A DNA stretch of 17,530 bases from Gracilaria caudata (GCA_030374735.1 JASCIV010000527.1:1-17530); one strand, 5' to 3'; positions 7,761 to 17,421 are shown, counted from the first letter of the stretch. Numbers and translations are program-made. Notes: a model not told the origin generated them from the sequence alone.

Positions 7761-8549
7761 TCATTCTCGAGACGTTAGTTCCACTTGAGCTTCGAGGTTC
7801 CGTTTCGGACCATCTTCGGCACTGTCTTCGTCTGAAACCTCTCTAAGGTCTTCTTCTGGTGTCAAGCCATCTCCCATCAGGATACTCCGCGGATCTCGTC
7901 GCCTCAGCAATCGCGTGCAATGAACTTGAAACTCGTTGTCATTAGAGGAAAAGTTTCGCGTCACCGCCAATAAACCAGGATCACGATCAATAGCAAGGTC
8001 AACAATTCGATCGTACTGCCATCGGGAGAACTGCTGCGTTTTCCTGATCTTCTTAGCCAAAGATATGGCTTCATCTTGTAACATTAATTCGCTCTTTGAA
8101 GGTTCCTCTTTTGGTTTTATCACTTTCTTGATATGAGAGCCGTCAAGCTTTACGCCCCGTGTCGGAATTGGAGCTTCTTCAAAAGTATCCTTACTCCAGA
8201 AAAGCCACGCGTTCTCAGGCAACGCAGAAACATCGGCATCAGTTCTGACTGGTTCAGTAAAGTGAGGCGAAGTGAACACAGATATTTGCTTAATATCATA
8301 CGGTTCTACAAATGCAGTTGGAAACGGAGGTGGTTGAGTATCTGCGATGTTAGCCTTTAGTCGATATAGGTTCATGCGATAAATCTTGATGCTATTAAGC
8401 TCGCCGTCTGGATATTCGATTGCTCGAAGGACCTTGCCAAAAATTCGTGACCTGATGGCATTAAAGATGATAGATGAGCCTCCTACCATCTTGAAGGCAC
8501 TGTCGGCCTTCCCGAGCATTACGCCAATAGGAACAATTGGCGCCACCAT
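7761..8549 (-). CDS. Orphan soluble protein, 262 residues
   Basis: This is an uninterrupted minus-strand frame with no family I recognise. The first 45 residues are mildly hydrophobic and Gly/Ala/Ile-rich (MVAPIVPIGVMLG; MVGGSS), with basic residues at 33-42. That could be a short membrane-associated or targeting segment, but no clear signal peptide is seen. Residues about 45-140 are mixed, with a PPPFP stretch. Residues 145-175 are Lys/Glu-rich and helical, and the block at 175-200 (FSRWQYDRIVDLAIDRDPGLLAVTR) is the most structured-looking part. The C-terminal 40 residues are acidic and probably disordered (EVSDEDSAEDG). Length and coherent composition argue for a real gene. Confidence 0.6.
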   Translation of the reverse strand: MVAPIVPIGVMLGKADSAFKMVGGSSIIFNAIRSRIFGKVLRAIEYPDGELNSIKIYRMNLYRLKANIADTQPPPFPTAFVEPYDIKQISVFTSPHFTEPVRTDADVSALPENAWLFWSKDTFEEAPIPTRGVKLDGSHIKKVIKPKEEPSKSELMLQDEAISLAKKIRKTQQFSRWQYDRIVDLAIDRDPGLLAVTRNFSSNDNEFQVHCTRLLRRRDPRSILMGDGLTPEEDLREVSDEDSAEDGPKRNLEAQVELTSRE

Positions 8550-9420
8550 TTTGCACTAACAGTGAACCGAAGCCCTGATTCTCAACAAAAAAACTTTGTA
8601 CCATGCAGTTCCGCAGGAGTTAAGTTGCTGAAGCACTTCTGAGGTTCTGGGCATTGGTTTGAAGGTCCAGGTTTCCAAAAACAATCCGAGACTCAACAGC
8701 TGCACACAGAGAGGTTGATCCACCTGTGTAGTTTTCAACTTAGGAAACTTGGCTTGCTTCAACTGTCAACCTCGTTCATAGGCTTCGGAGGAAAACGGTT
8801 TCATAACAAGAGTCAGATATCATAATGAGTGCGGTCTACAAGTCACTGGGCGTATTTTTTGGAGACGGTGATATGCGAACTGGAGGGACCAGGAGCAACG
8901 ATGATCAGCAATCGCAGCTCGCGCGCGACTTGCGGCGACGACTCATTCTACGAAGGATACGACTCTTGTGCTGCATGCGCTTCGCAGTGGGCGTCCAGTG
9001 CGTTCGTCCATCATCCTGCATCAAGGAGCAATTGCTGCTTAGGTCGCAAGCCGCGAAAAGTTACCCCCTGCTACAGGAAATGATGTCATCATCACGAATT
9101 AATTATTTCCGAATTGTTCAATTGCTTGCGTTAAATATAAACAGAGTGTGAAGGCCGTGTATCTAGTATAGCTTCGTTTGCCAGGGACCTGGAAACGCAC
9201 CCCAGTTGTCTAATCTCGAAGAGTGTAGACAGCAGCCTCCGACGTTTCAGTGCGCGTAGCGCCTGTTTTACCTTTTGTACACGAGCGCATTTGTTTTCTT
9301 TGTTGGCTTGGCGCTTCTCACAAACGACGCAACGCGAGGCGCAACTCTTATGGTAGTCGTGGTTCTTTGTTAAAAACTCTCATGCTTCCTTTATGATGAT
9401 AGCATAGCAACTGCCGCTCC
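8550..9420. other. Stretch without a confident gene
   Basis: Two overlapping plus-strand frames lie here. The one at 8825-9151 (108 codons) is very Arg-rich, and the one at 8829-9083 (84 codons) is Cys/Ser-rich. Neither shows a domain, and each degrades the other's case. The first 270 bases must include the leader of the minus-strand gene at 8549. From 9152 on I see nothing. Confidence 0.4.
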
Positions 9421-10060
9421 CTACGACATCCTCAAGAACCGATTCCTAAACAATGGCTTTAAACCGGCAACTCCCGCATTCTTAATATTCCCAGAACGAG
9501 CCCTCATTGCAGCCTTCTTCTGTTCGGCAGCATGCGCTCCCATACTTGCCTGAGATGCTCCTGCTGGCGCTCTTCGATTCCTCTTTGTCTCCATTATAGT
9601 TGACCCTGATGCATTGCGCTGTTTGCTAGCTGAAGCATCCACCTGTGGCTCCACACCCAGGTCCATCCTCTGTGTCACAACCTGATCCTGTTTCTCAACA
9701 AGTAGTTCACTTGTACTGCCTCGCATGTTCCACAGCATACTTGAAAGAAACCTCACAATTGAGGCGTTTCGCAATATCATAAGCTTGCATATTCAAATCT
9801 CTCTTGCATTCATCTATCATTAGAACAAGCAAGCCCATATCGGTCTCCACATCTACGCGAGACACTCTTTCCTCAGCCCGTCAACCTTAGAATCGCCTAA
9901 TTCACCATTCCCCTTCAACTTCTTTCTTATTGTTTCAGCGCTGATTGCAAATCCAGTTTAGTTCTCATCAGTCGTTCTATCACTGGACGTCTTCTCGCCT
10001 GAGGCATCTTCATTAACATCGGCGCCGTGATTGAGGCTTGGTAAAGCAGGTTTTGGCTTG
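9421..10060 (-). pseudogene. Decayed coding-like region of unknown origin
   Basis: Read leftward, protein-like segments follow one another in different frames. An acidic stretch at about 10020-9960 (DVNEDASGEKTSSDRTTDEN) comes first. A basic segment containing SAETIRKKLKGNGELGDSK lies at about 9950-9880. A segment with MGLLVLMIDECKRDLNMQAY ends near 9725. Last is a 119-codon frame (9780-9421) rich in Ala, Arg and Gln. Each ends in a stop that switching frame avoids. This looks like a gene or mobile-element ORF broken by indels, or a multi-exon gene whose splice sites I cannot place. It lies next to the dead LINE and may share its fate. Confidence 0.3.
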
Positions 10061-10659
10061 GCTGCCGGGTAACCTGTCGGTGGGAAGACAGGACACACCA
10101 GTGAGGTCTATGGGGGTAGTTGCAGCCACCCGGAGCCAGTCGCATTCGCCATACTGAGCAGCGTTTTGCATCATGGGAACCCACCTCTTTATGAACTCGT
10201 GTCCGTCAGCATCAACAACCCTCCATTCGAGTCAGATCAATATAGCTCTGAACGGTATCTCCGAGCTTGAGTTGGAAGCGTTCAGAGGATCTGGTCGGTG
10301 ATGTAATGTACTAACGGTAAAAGGATAACCTTCGTAGTACGATGATGAAATTGCTTTATCTAACGGTGGTGTGAGGGTGGCCATGCCAAGCCGTTTGAGG
10401 CGCCCACGAAGCGTCGCCTGTTGACTGCAACGGCAGTATGCTGTAGAACAGTGTGCTCAAGGCGAAGCATGACAGAGCGGTACTCCAGTCCGGGGTTAAG
10501 TGCCGCGGAACTTGGAGAAGAACGCCGCCAACCTGCCGGCGAAGGCTTTCAGGGATGGTCCGGCGCCACCGTGCACATCGAAACCACATGGGATCAGTTG
10601 CAAGTTGTTTGTGGTGCATCGCGAGTCGTATTTGCGGTGTTTGAGCTCTTCAGCCTTGC

Positions 10660-12150
10660 TAGGTGCACCCGTTGCACAGAGAACTACCACCGAGTACGCG
10701 CTCACCCAAACGTAGTTCCACCATGGTTTTCCAACGCTCCGACGCTATGGTAGGACTGTATTTAGGATCAGGATGCGATGTGAATACCAGTGAAGCCTCG
10801 GTTTGTGCGCAAGAGGGCATGCGTGCTATTTTCAATCGTGTTTGCGAGGACGTGGAAGACCAGTTTGAGGCTTTGCTGTCGTACACGCGATTAACATTGC
10901 GTCTTGGAAGACGTATTGGAAGTGTAGAAGGCTGCCATTTGCTTCGGCCACAGCTGATAAAGTGTCGAATGAAAACTCTTGACCAATGCCGAACCGCAGC
11001 TGAAGCGTGGCTACAGTTCTTGAAAGCGGGATTGTGTAGGTTGGTACTACTTGCAGTCGGTGCATTGCGGAATGAAATGCACCGTCGACTAGCGATAGAA
11101 ACGAGGATACATATGCAGCTTTGTGGGTCCAAATGAAAGGGGTGAGGCTCAAACCAGATTTATCAAAGGGAAAGCAAGTCTGTTGCCACGCCATGTGCGA
11201 CAACGGTCGTTGTAATGCTTCGAACGCTCCTCGCTGCTATGCGTCAAACACATTGACTTGAGCAACCCCTGCGCAGAAACGTAAAACCACGAAGGCCATA
11301 TGAAGATCGTTTAGGGCGCTTATGACATGATGCATGGAGTCAAATGACTGAACTTCGTCAGCGGTCAGTTGCTGGAAGTCATTGCCATGCCCTATGAAAG
11401 AACTTCGGACTTTAAACGCGGACTGAGTCGATATGGTGGCAGAAAAATGCAAGATGTGTGGTGTCGTCAACCACCAGGCAAAGCTTTTGGAAAGATTGGG
11501 TCGAAAGTCTATCTTGTGGCCTTGGACAGAGAGGTAATTGAGGACCACTGTAGCTTGTGAGTGAGGTAGATCCACGGTTCCATCGTCGGCAAAGAACAAG
11601 TTCAGGAGGGGATTGTCATCGCGTTGGATTCCCAGAATGAGCTCGTTGGATGGCGAGCACAAAAAGCTGGGGGCTTAGGGGGTCGCCTTACCATGTGCCC
11701 ATAGTGCTCTTTACCAAAAAGTCGCCAAAGCGCACCGGTATTGTCTTGTCGTAACAAAAGTGTCTGAAGCGAGCAACTCTGGGGCAGTGCTTGACGACAG
11801 CGTCCAGGATCAGTTGCCGTTCCACAGCATTGAACGCCTTGGTGGCGTCTATGCTGATATCGACATAGTCTTTGCCATGGAGTTTGTACACTATCGATCG
11901 GAGAATATGAACTAGAGTTCCCCACCTGTCGGTAGAATGTAACCGCATGGGCTAGTTCGGAGTGGTACCAGTGGTTCACGTTTTCCCTGGCCCTGCCCGG
12001 TTGATAACTTCTACGAAGGTACCTTCGTACATGCCGGAGAATAATGCTTGCATTCGTCGACAGCACTCGCTGATAGTCAGCTGTCCGCTGTGCATTAACC
12101 CGCTCTCCAAATGCAACTGTTGGCAACAGTCTGTTGCACTGCGAATAAAG
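10660..12150 (-). mobile_element. Decayed LINE-type (non-LTR) reverse transcriptase remnant
   Basis: Reverse-transcriptase blocks occur in order on the minus strand but in shifting frames. Upstream coding-like sequence lies at about 12120-11990. Motif A is DATKAFNAV near 11850. Then comes CPRVARFRHFCYD, the GDPLSPQLFVLAI block near 11685-11650, and the catalytic FADD box near 11593-11582. Thumb-like blocks follow (VVLRFCAGVAQ; KSGLSLTPF; AAYVSSFLS). The usual C-terminal region ends with ELRLGE and CNGC near 10670. Lesions include a TAA at 11690-11688 where this family has Gln before GDPLSP, a frameshift near 11640-11665, a TAG at 11239-11237 with the frame open on both sides, and another frame change near 10835-10900. 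No endonuclease domain, poly(A) tail or target-site duplication was found. The copy is dead and 5'-truncated. Confidence 0.85.
12012..12029. repeat. 18-bp perfect palindrome TACGAAGGTACCTTCGTA
   Basis: The sequence is its own reverse complement and lies in the upstream part of the LINE remnant. Its 12-base core GAAGGTACCTTC also occurs at 367-378, outside the element. Confidence 0.8.
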
Positions 12151-13062
12151 CGTCACTCTCTCTCTTTACCGGTAGAGTTGCGAAAACGGGTAGCAAGGGT
12201 AATCACAGAACGAAAATGAATGAATGAACGGAACGAAGGTAAGAGGGAGATGTACGGCAACTTGAACGTCGAAATTATCACTGATCAGTCCAGATTTTTT
12301 TTGGGTGTCAAGAAAGCTCCGTGGGATAATACAGGTACAGTACAAGGGTACAGTACCTTTGGTAACTCTTATTTCATATTTCAGAGGCTCTGCAGCAGAG
12401 CTGACTCAGACCTTCGCTTCGCGGTGCAGCGGATATCTTGAGAATGGAGAACTCCACAGCACATAAGGGTGACCTTTTACCCCTTTGTCTGCTGATCGAT
12501 TCCGCCGACGTACAAAATCGATCGTTTCACTATCTGTTCCTGGTATTCTTCAGACAATGCAAACAGAGGATCTTTCTAAACCTGTTATCATACTGACGGC
12601 ACGCAGCGAATTGTCCATTCCTGCCATATCGTCCGTACACTTTGTGCGTGTGTCCGTACACTTTGTGCGTGTGTTCAGGGAGAGGTGATGAACCCTGAAT
12701 TGAGTTTGACTGTAGAATGCAGCCGGAAGTGGGACGCAGTTTCGGAGAGGGGTTCCGGGAGATGCCGTTGGTTCAGTATAAAAGCTCACAGTTGTGGCTG
12801 ACCTTCTGCTGGTACTTGCCCTCGCTCAGGTCACTGGTCTTTCTGCAAATTACAGGCTTCTTCCTTGCTCTCGAGTGGGAAACAGTAATCTTGGGCTGTT
12901 GGGCATCGCTTGCAATCAGCGTTGAGTCATTCGCCGGTGCTTTTGAGTGTGTCGCCCCTTTGCTTTCGTATCAATCTTCAACGGAACCATCTGTTTGAAC
13001 GTTGCAGACACAAATTCTGCTTTCAACCGACATTGGGAACAAAGCTTAACAAGTCGACCATC
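12151..13062. other. Region upstream of the V-PPase-like gene
   Basis: No exon is supported. It contains AATG-type tetranucleotide repeats near 12213-12228, a partly repeated GGTACAGTAC at 12334-12358 and a 21-bp tandem duplication at 12631-12672. TATAAA at 12777-12782 might be a TATA box for the downstream gene, since its first good start is 280 bases on. The frame of the next gene is open back to an ATG at 12910. Confidence 0.45.
12631..12672. repeat. Tandem duplication of 21 bp, two perfect copies
   Basis: The 21-base unit beginning GTCCGTACACTTTGTGCGTG occurs at 12631-12651 and again at 12652-12672 without a mismatch. It probably arose by a slippage duplication upstream of the large gene. 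A regulatory role is possible but unsupported. Confidence 0.9.
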
Positions 13063-16000
13063 ATGACTGACGACGTGGGACTTGAATCGGGGAAGCTACC
13101 GAAGAATGGCAGCGCTGTTCTCGAACTAGATGGCAAGAAAAACAGTTTAACCAAGACGATGAATGATGATAAGCCAAACCCGACAGGGCTTCAGAAGGAA
13201 GCTTCCATCCATGTGGCAATCTCTGGCGAAAATGAGCGGTCGGCCGTCGTTAATCATGATAGTGAACCGAGTGCAATCAAAGCACAGGACGGAGATCAAA
13301 CCTCTCACGAAGTTCATCTTGCGAAACAAAAGATACTTTCAACGGCGGACGGGGAAGGTCCCAATATGGAAACATTTCAGAGCCAAACCCGTGGTTCTTT
13401 TGAGAGCAAGAACGGCAATTCGCCGGGTATTGGTATGTCTGAGCAGAATCCGCTTATGCTGCAGTCTCTTGCGATCACTGATGAGATCGAGCCGAACCCT
13501 GCTGGGCTACAAAACCCGAATCACGTTATTGTAGACGTCTCTCATGGACATCACAATGGGCAAAGCCCTCCTCAACGTCTGATGATTGATGAAATTGAAG
13601 AGGATGTGCGACGACGTGAGCAAAGAGACCTTGCTCCGTTGCAGGTCTATGGCGCATATTTTGGCGTGGATGATGAAGGCTACCAGGGATATAAGCTTGT
13701 CTCTCCGAGAGACTTCCACGAAGAAAACGTGCTTTCAACCCCTGCGACAAACCTCACAGTCGACAAGATCAACCCGGATATGCTTCGTGACAATTCGAAG
13801 TCATCTAAGACGTTGATCATCTTTATATCGGTGTTATCACTAGCTTTGCTCACGCTACTGATGTGGCAGGTTTTGATCGGCAAGTGTTTGGTGACGGAGC
13901 TCTGTGAAGCAAATGACAGGAGCACAGATCTTAGTGCTGCTTACCTGTTCAAGACGTTTGACTTCAGGGTCCCCACTTCATTTGTCTGGACAAACCTCGT
14001 AGGTGGCACATTGGGGATGTTGCTGGCATCGATCCTAGCCTTTCTGATCCTGAAAAGCTCGGTGGGATCGGCGAAAATGGTCCAAGCGTCAACGTTGATT
14101 CGGAAGGGCTCCGTTCTCTTTCTTGGTCAACAATCAATTGGCTTCTTGATACCATTTGTATTGTTCTTCATTCTGTTTGGGGTGAAGGTGAACTGGGAGA
14201 CGGCGGGATCCTTTGGTATCGGGGCCTTGTTGAGCATCACAACGGATTTCATCGCAAGGGGCATAGGATCCCGTGGCAGCGTTCGTGCTGCGGCTGCCTC
14301 ACATGCCGGCGTTGATCAAGGAATGCGACTATCATTCCGAGTTGCGGCCGCTGTGAGCTTGTCGGTTCTCGGCATGAGTTTGTTTGGCATATCATCTGTA
14401 TACTTAATGTTCAGTGATGTGCGGGCGCTAGGGGGTCTGGCAGCAGGTGCTGCGACAAGCGCATTGTTTTTGCGCATATCAGGGTGTCTGTTCGGAGCTT
14501 CACTCCGCACACTTGAAGCACAAGCTAGATGGGAGCAATACCGATCTGACAAGAAAACTATTGCACACTTGCTTGCCTCATGTGTGCAACGGTCAAGTTT
14601 CATGGGACCAGACTGGTTTGTCTCAAACGTCTCCTCCATATTGGCTACGGCTATCTTGGCCTCAAGTCTACCCTTCTTTTTCCGTGATTCTTTTGCGATG
14701 TGTGTATACAATCACCTAGACATTGATCAAGAGTGTGGACCGTTTGGGAAGTCTAAAACCCTTTCCTACGCAGTGTACATCTGCAGAAACAGTAACTTAT
14801 ACTTGAGCTACCCAAATCTACCCACATGGTCTTCGAATTCTGCGTTCGTGGCGGTTCCTTTCTTGGTAGCCTTTGTTGGTTTACTGACATGTACCGCCTT
14901 TGCCATGCTCGTCAGATTTGAGAGTGTGAGCTTCATATCTCGTTCGAGTCGGTCCATGAACTTGAGGAAGAGGTTGGTTGTGAACGCCGTCCTCGGCGGC
15001 GGAATTCTTATATTGTGCTTTGTTGCAATCTGCTTCGGCCTGTTTGGTCCATCCTCATCATTTTATTCGCAGAAAGGCTTTGGCGGGGGAAGAAAATTGC
15101 AGCGAATGGTCTTGGATGGGAGCGAAAACCGATGTTTGACCCGATCCCTAAATGTCAGAAACCTGGATTCTCCACTTCCTATCCCAAGTGGGGGGCGCAT
15201 GATAGCGGACAACTATCGGCCAATGACTGCTTCAGGGCGAAATCTAGGGCCTGCGTCTGCAACATCCTGGAAGCTGTTCCTTTGTTGCCTCATTGGATTT
15301 TTCGCTGCTATCACCGTAAGTTGGTTCTGCGGATTATTCTTCTCATCGGATTCATACAAGCCGGCCGTTGTTGTGCAGAAGGCGGCACAGTCCGGAACGA
15401 ATGCGCTTTTTGTTCAGTGTCTTGGAAATGGAATCCTCTGCAGTGTAGGTGGGGGTGCTCTCATCATTGCATCTATTCTGTCCTCGTTTGCTCTTTATGA
15501 TGCTTTTGGAGTCGGAGTTATGACAATTGCCTACATGAGTATGGGTGGGGTTGCTTGTACAGCCGTCGCATTGGGTTCCGTTGGACGTAGTGCCCATGGT
15601 ATTTCTTGTGTCACATCTCAAACTCGTGCGGCGAGAAATGGTGGTATTGTCAAAGGAATGAGTACTCAAATCGCTGCTGCTGGCGCGAGCTTTTCGCAAG
15701 GCGCATCAGCACTGACTGGTTTCACACTTGTTCTAGCCACACTGCAGCAAGCAGGTCTTCAGCTTTCACCGAGAGACCTTGTGGGAGGACCAGAACAGCC
15801 CCCAGCGAAACTCATCTCTGGCACTGGCTTCATACCAATGGACGTTCTTGTGGTCTGTGGGCTCGTAATAGGGGGCGTTATTCCCTTGATTATTGCCGGT
15901 ACTTTGTGGGCAGTCGCTAGACAACACTCAGTGTTGAAACTGAGACAAATGGGAACAGATTCAGTTCGTCAAATAGGACTGTTATCGTTACTAGAAAGCA

Positions 16001-16716
16001 TCTTGCCAGTCGGGATTGCTCTTCTTTCTCCCTTCGTGGTTGGGTTTGGACTCGGATATCGGGCTCTTATAGGAATGGCGACGTCATCCGTTTTTACGAG
16101 TTTTGTCGTTGGGAGTTTATCGTGGACGTTCGGAACATGTATGCAAAAGGGGTGCGCAAAACTCGGGATGAGGCAAATTCGGTCTGCGAGAAGAGCAAAA
16201 TCTTTAGCATGGACACTGCTTGAGGTTGTGGAACCCGCAATGCGATCTGTAAGCAAGATGTTCGCCGCACTTTCGCTAGTGTTCGTGCTATTGATGCCTC
16301 CCGACACAAGCCGTGGATGGATCGGAGGAATTCTCTTTGCCGCCGTGGTCCTGGGCGTGTGGGCCTACACTATGTGGAGGCACTGCGGGAGAAAACGCGA
16401 CACAAGTCAAAGACAGATCCCTCTTCATGCATCTAGGCCGGTCAGTCCATTTTTTGTGGAATCACCAACGTTTAATCCGTTCAATGTTGTTCCTGGGAGT
16501 CAGATGTCAGAAGCACTTCTTGCTTTCGGCGGGCAACCGAAACTGCCCGTGAGTCCTCAAGTTTTGCCGGGACTTTCGCGTCGATCACGGGCTGAGTTCA
16601 CATCAGTCACATTGGAACCGTTGAGTTCCCCTCGAGTTGGTAATCCCACGAAAATCTCATCCACAGTGCTTCGTGACGAAACCGGAAGAACTCCAAGAGG
16701 GGACTGGATGGTGTGA
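13063..16716 (+). CDS. V-PPase-fold membrane protein lacking the catalytic residues
   Basis: The 1217-residue single-exon protein is homologous to membrane proton pyrophosphatases (V-PPase, usually about 660-800 residues, 16 helices). The ATG at 13063 is preferred; the frame is open back to an ATG at 12910, but those 51 residues are unremarkable. Residues 1-248 are hydrophilic and probably disordered, with a repeated PNPxGLQ motif (38-44, 144-150). A first helix (251-273) precedes the V-PPase-like core (about 295-1106), including a Gly/Ser-rich insert near 667-730. A Pro/Ser-rich tail follows. In block 1, SALFLRISGCLF aligns with MALFGRVGGGIY, but the KAADVGAD and ADNVGDNVGD residues become A479, R482, A486, H502, S506 and R510, while MGxD(W)F at 514-519 is kept. 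In block 2, DAYGPISDNAGGIAE becomes V835, R842, S843, H845 and C849 with G838, A844, G846 and I847 kept. In block 3, GDTIGDPLKD becomes K1046, W1050, L1053 and E1054, with P1058, K1064 and SLVF kept. Pyrophosphate hydrolysis is therefore very unlikely. A transporter, scaffold or channel role is open. Confidence 0.88.
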   Translation: MTDDVGLESGKLPKNGSAVLELDGKKNSLTKTMNDDKPNPTGLQKEASIHVAISGENERSAVVNHDSEPSAIKAQDGDQTSHEVHLAKQKILSTADGEGPNMETFQSQTRGSFESKNGNSPGIGMSEQNPLMLQSLAITDEIEPNPAGLQNPNHVIVDVSHGHHNGQSPPQRLMIDEIEEDVRRREQRDLAPLQVYGAYFGVDDEGYQGYKLVSPRDFHEENVLSTPATNLTVDKINPDMLRDNSKSSKTLIIFISVLSLALLTLLMWQVLIGKCLVTELCEANDRSTDLSAAYLFKTFDFRVPTSFVWTNLVGGTLGMLLASILAFLILKSSVGSAKMVQASTLIRKGSVLFLGQQSIGFLIPFVLFFILFGVKVNWETAGSFGIGALLSITTDFIARGIGSRGSVRAAAASHAGVDQGMRLSFRVAAAVSLSVLGMSLFGISSVYLMFSDVRALGGLAAGAATSALFLRISGCLFGASLRTLEAQARWEQYRSDKKTIAHLLASCVQRSSFMGPDWFVSNVSSILATAILASSLPFFFRDSFAMCVYNHLDIDQECGPFGKSKTLSYAVYICRNSNLYLSYPNLPTWSSNSAFVAVPFLVAFVGLLTCTAFAMLVRFESVSFISRSSRSMNLRKRLVVNAVLGGGILILCFVAICFGLFGPSSSFYSQKGFGGGRKLQRMVLDGSENRCLTRSLNVRNLDSPLPIPSGGRMIADNYRPMTASGRNLGPASATSWKLFLCCLIGFFAAITVSWFCGLFFSSDSYKPAVVVQKAAQSGTNALFVQCLGNGILCSVGGGALIIASILSSFALYDAFGVGVMTIAYMSMGGVACTAVALGSVGRSAHGISCVTSQTRAARNGGIVKGMSTQIAAAGASFSQGASALTGFTLVLATLQQAGLQLSPRDLVGGPEQPPAKLISGTGFIPMDVLVVCGLVIGGVIPLIIAGTLWAVARQHSVLKLRQMGTDSVRQIGLLSLLESILPVGIALLSPFVVGFGLGYRALIGMATSSVFTSFVVGSLSWTFGTCMQKGCAKLGMRQIRSARRAKSLAWTLLEVVEPAMRSVSKMFAALSLVFVLLMPPDTSRGWIGGILFAAVVLGVWAYTMWRHCGRKRDTSQRQIPLHASRPVSPFFVESPTFNPFNVVPGSQMSEALLAFGGQPKLPVSPQVLPGLSRRSRAEFTSVTLEPLSSPRVGNPTKISSTVLRDETGRTPRGDWMV

Positions 16717-17353
16717 GAACGATATTATCAATGAAGTCTCATTCATTCATTCATTAACCCTCGTAAAGCGTCTTCATCGTGACGGGAATAATCATACTGT
16801 AGGTACCTGGTAGTAAGACGGCCACCCCTGCCTAACCGTAAATGAACTTTTTAACCTTTTCTTGTCGTCGCTTTGGCCGCCGCGGCGAGGCGGCCGCGGC
16901 TAAACGCACGCTGTCACCACATCTGCACCAATTAGGTGTTGCCGCTTTTTCAGCCAGGTACAGAGCACTGACTTCAGCGATGAAATGGCCGCTTGGCATT
17001 GGAGAGAAAAGAGGCGTGAGTAACTCGGCGTGTATACTTCACGAAAGTCGCTTTGTCCTGTCGTACAAGCTGTACAACCAAAGTATGAGCGCCAACTCTT
17101 AACCATGTTTGTTCCGTGGAATTTTCGATCTTTAGATAACTAACTGGCTAGCATGTTTTCTACAAAGGGCGGTCCGCATTAGGAACGGGACTTAAGGGGA
17201 GCATGGGAAATATTTGCACACGACTCTTGGATCAAGCTTGTCTCATGGAAAACTGCATCGCACGACCTGAAGTTTCTCGCAGATACAGATGCTGACTGAA
17301 GAGCAATCAATAAGAATGCTATGCTTTGACAGTAGACCAGCGAGCAGATCAGC

Positions 17354-17370
17354 TGTCCATAATATGGACA
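17354..17370. repeat. Palindrome TGTCCATA-A-TATGGACA
   Basis: Two 8-bp arms flank a single central base. This is the shape of a homodimer DNA-binding site, and ATGTCC recurs at 17380-17385. No bound factor can be named. Confidence 0.7.
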
Positions 17371-17404
17371 TAATATGTTACTATGTCCGGCATATCGACA
17401 GCGA

Positions 17405-17421
17405 GGTGTGAACTTCACACC
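17405..17421. repeat. Palindrome GGTGTGAA-C-TTCACACC
   Basis: Two 8-bp perfect arms flank one central base, 35 bases after a palindrome of identical geometry. It may be a protein-binding site. No gene start is visible nearby in this window. Confidence 0.7.

Noticed and set aside
8825..9151. 108-codon and overlapping 84-codon plus-strand frames
   Set aside because: They are very Arg-rich and Cys/Ser-rich respectively, overlap in different frames, and show no domain, clear intron or family resemblance.
10663..11136. 157-codon plus-strand frame
   Set aside because: It is the antisense shadow of the LINE C-terminal region, whose minus-strand blocks are recognisable.
12910..13062. Upstream in-frame ATG as start of the V-PPase-like protein
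   Set aside because: The extra 51 residues are unremarkable, while the ATG at 13063 has a better context (ACCATCATGACT) and begins a typical hydrophilic extension. The upstream start cannot be fully excluded.
16842..17102. 86-codon plus-strand frame after the large gene
   Set aside because: Composition follows a G/C palindromic patch, and there is no domain or conserved motif.
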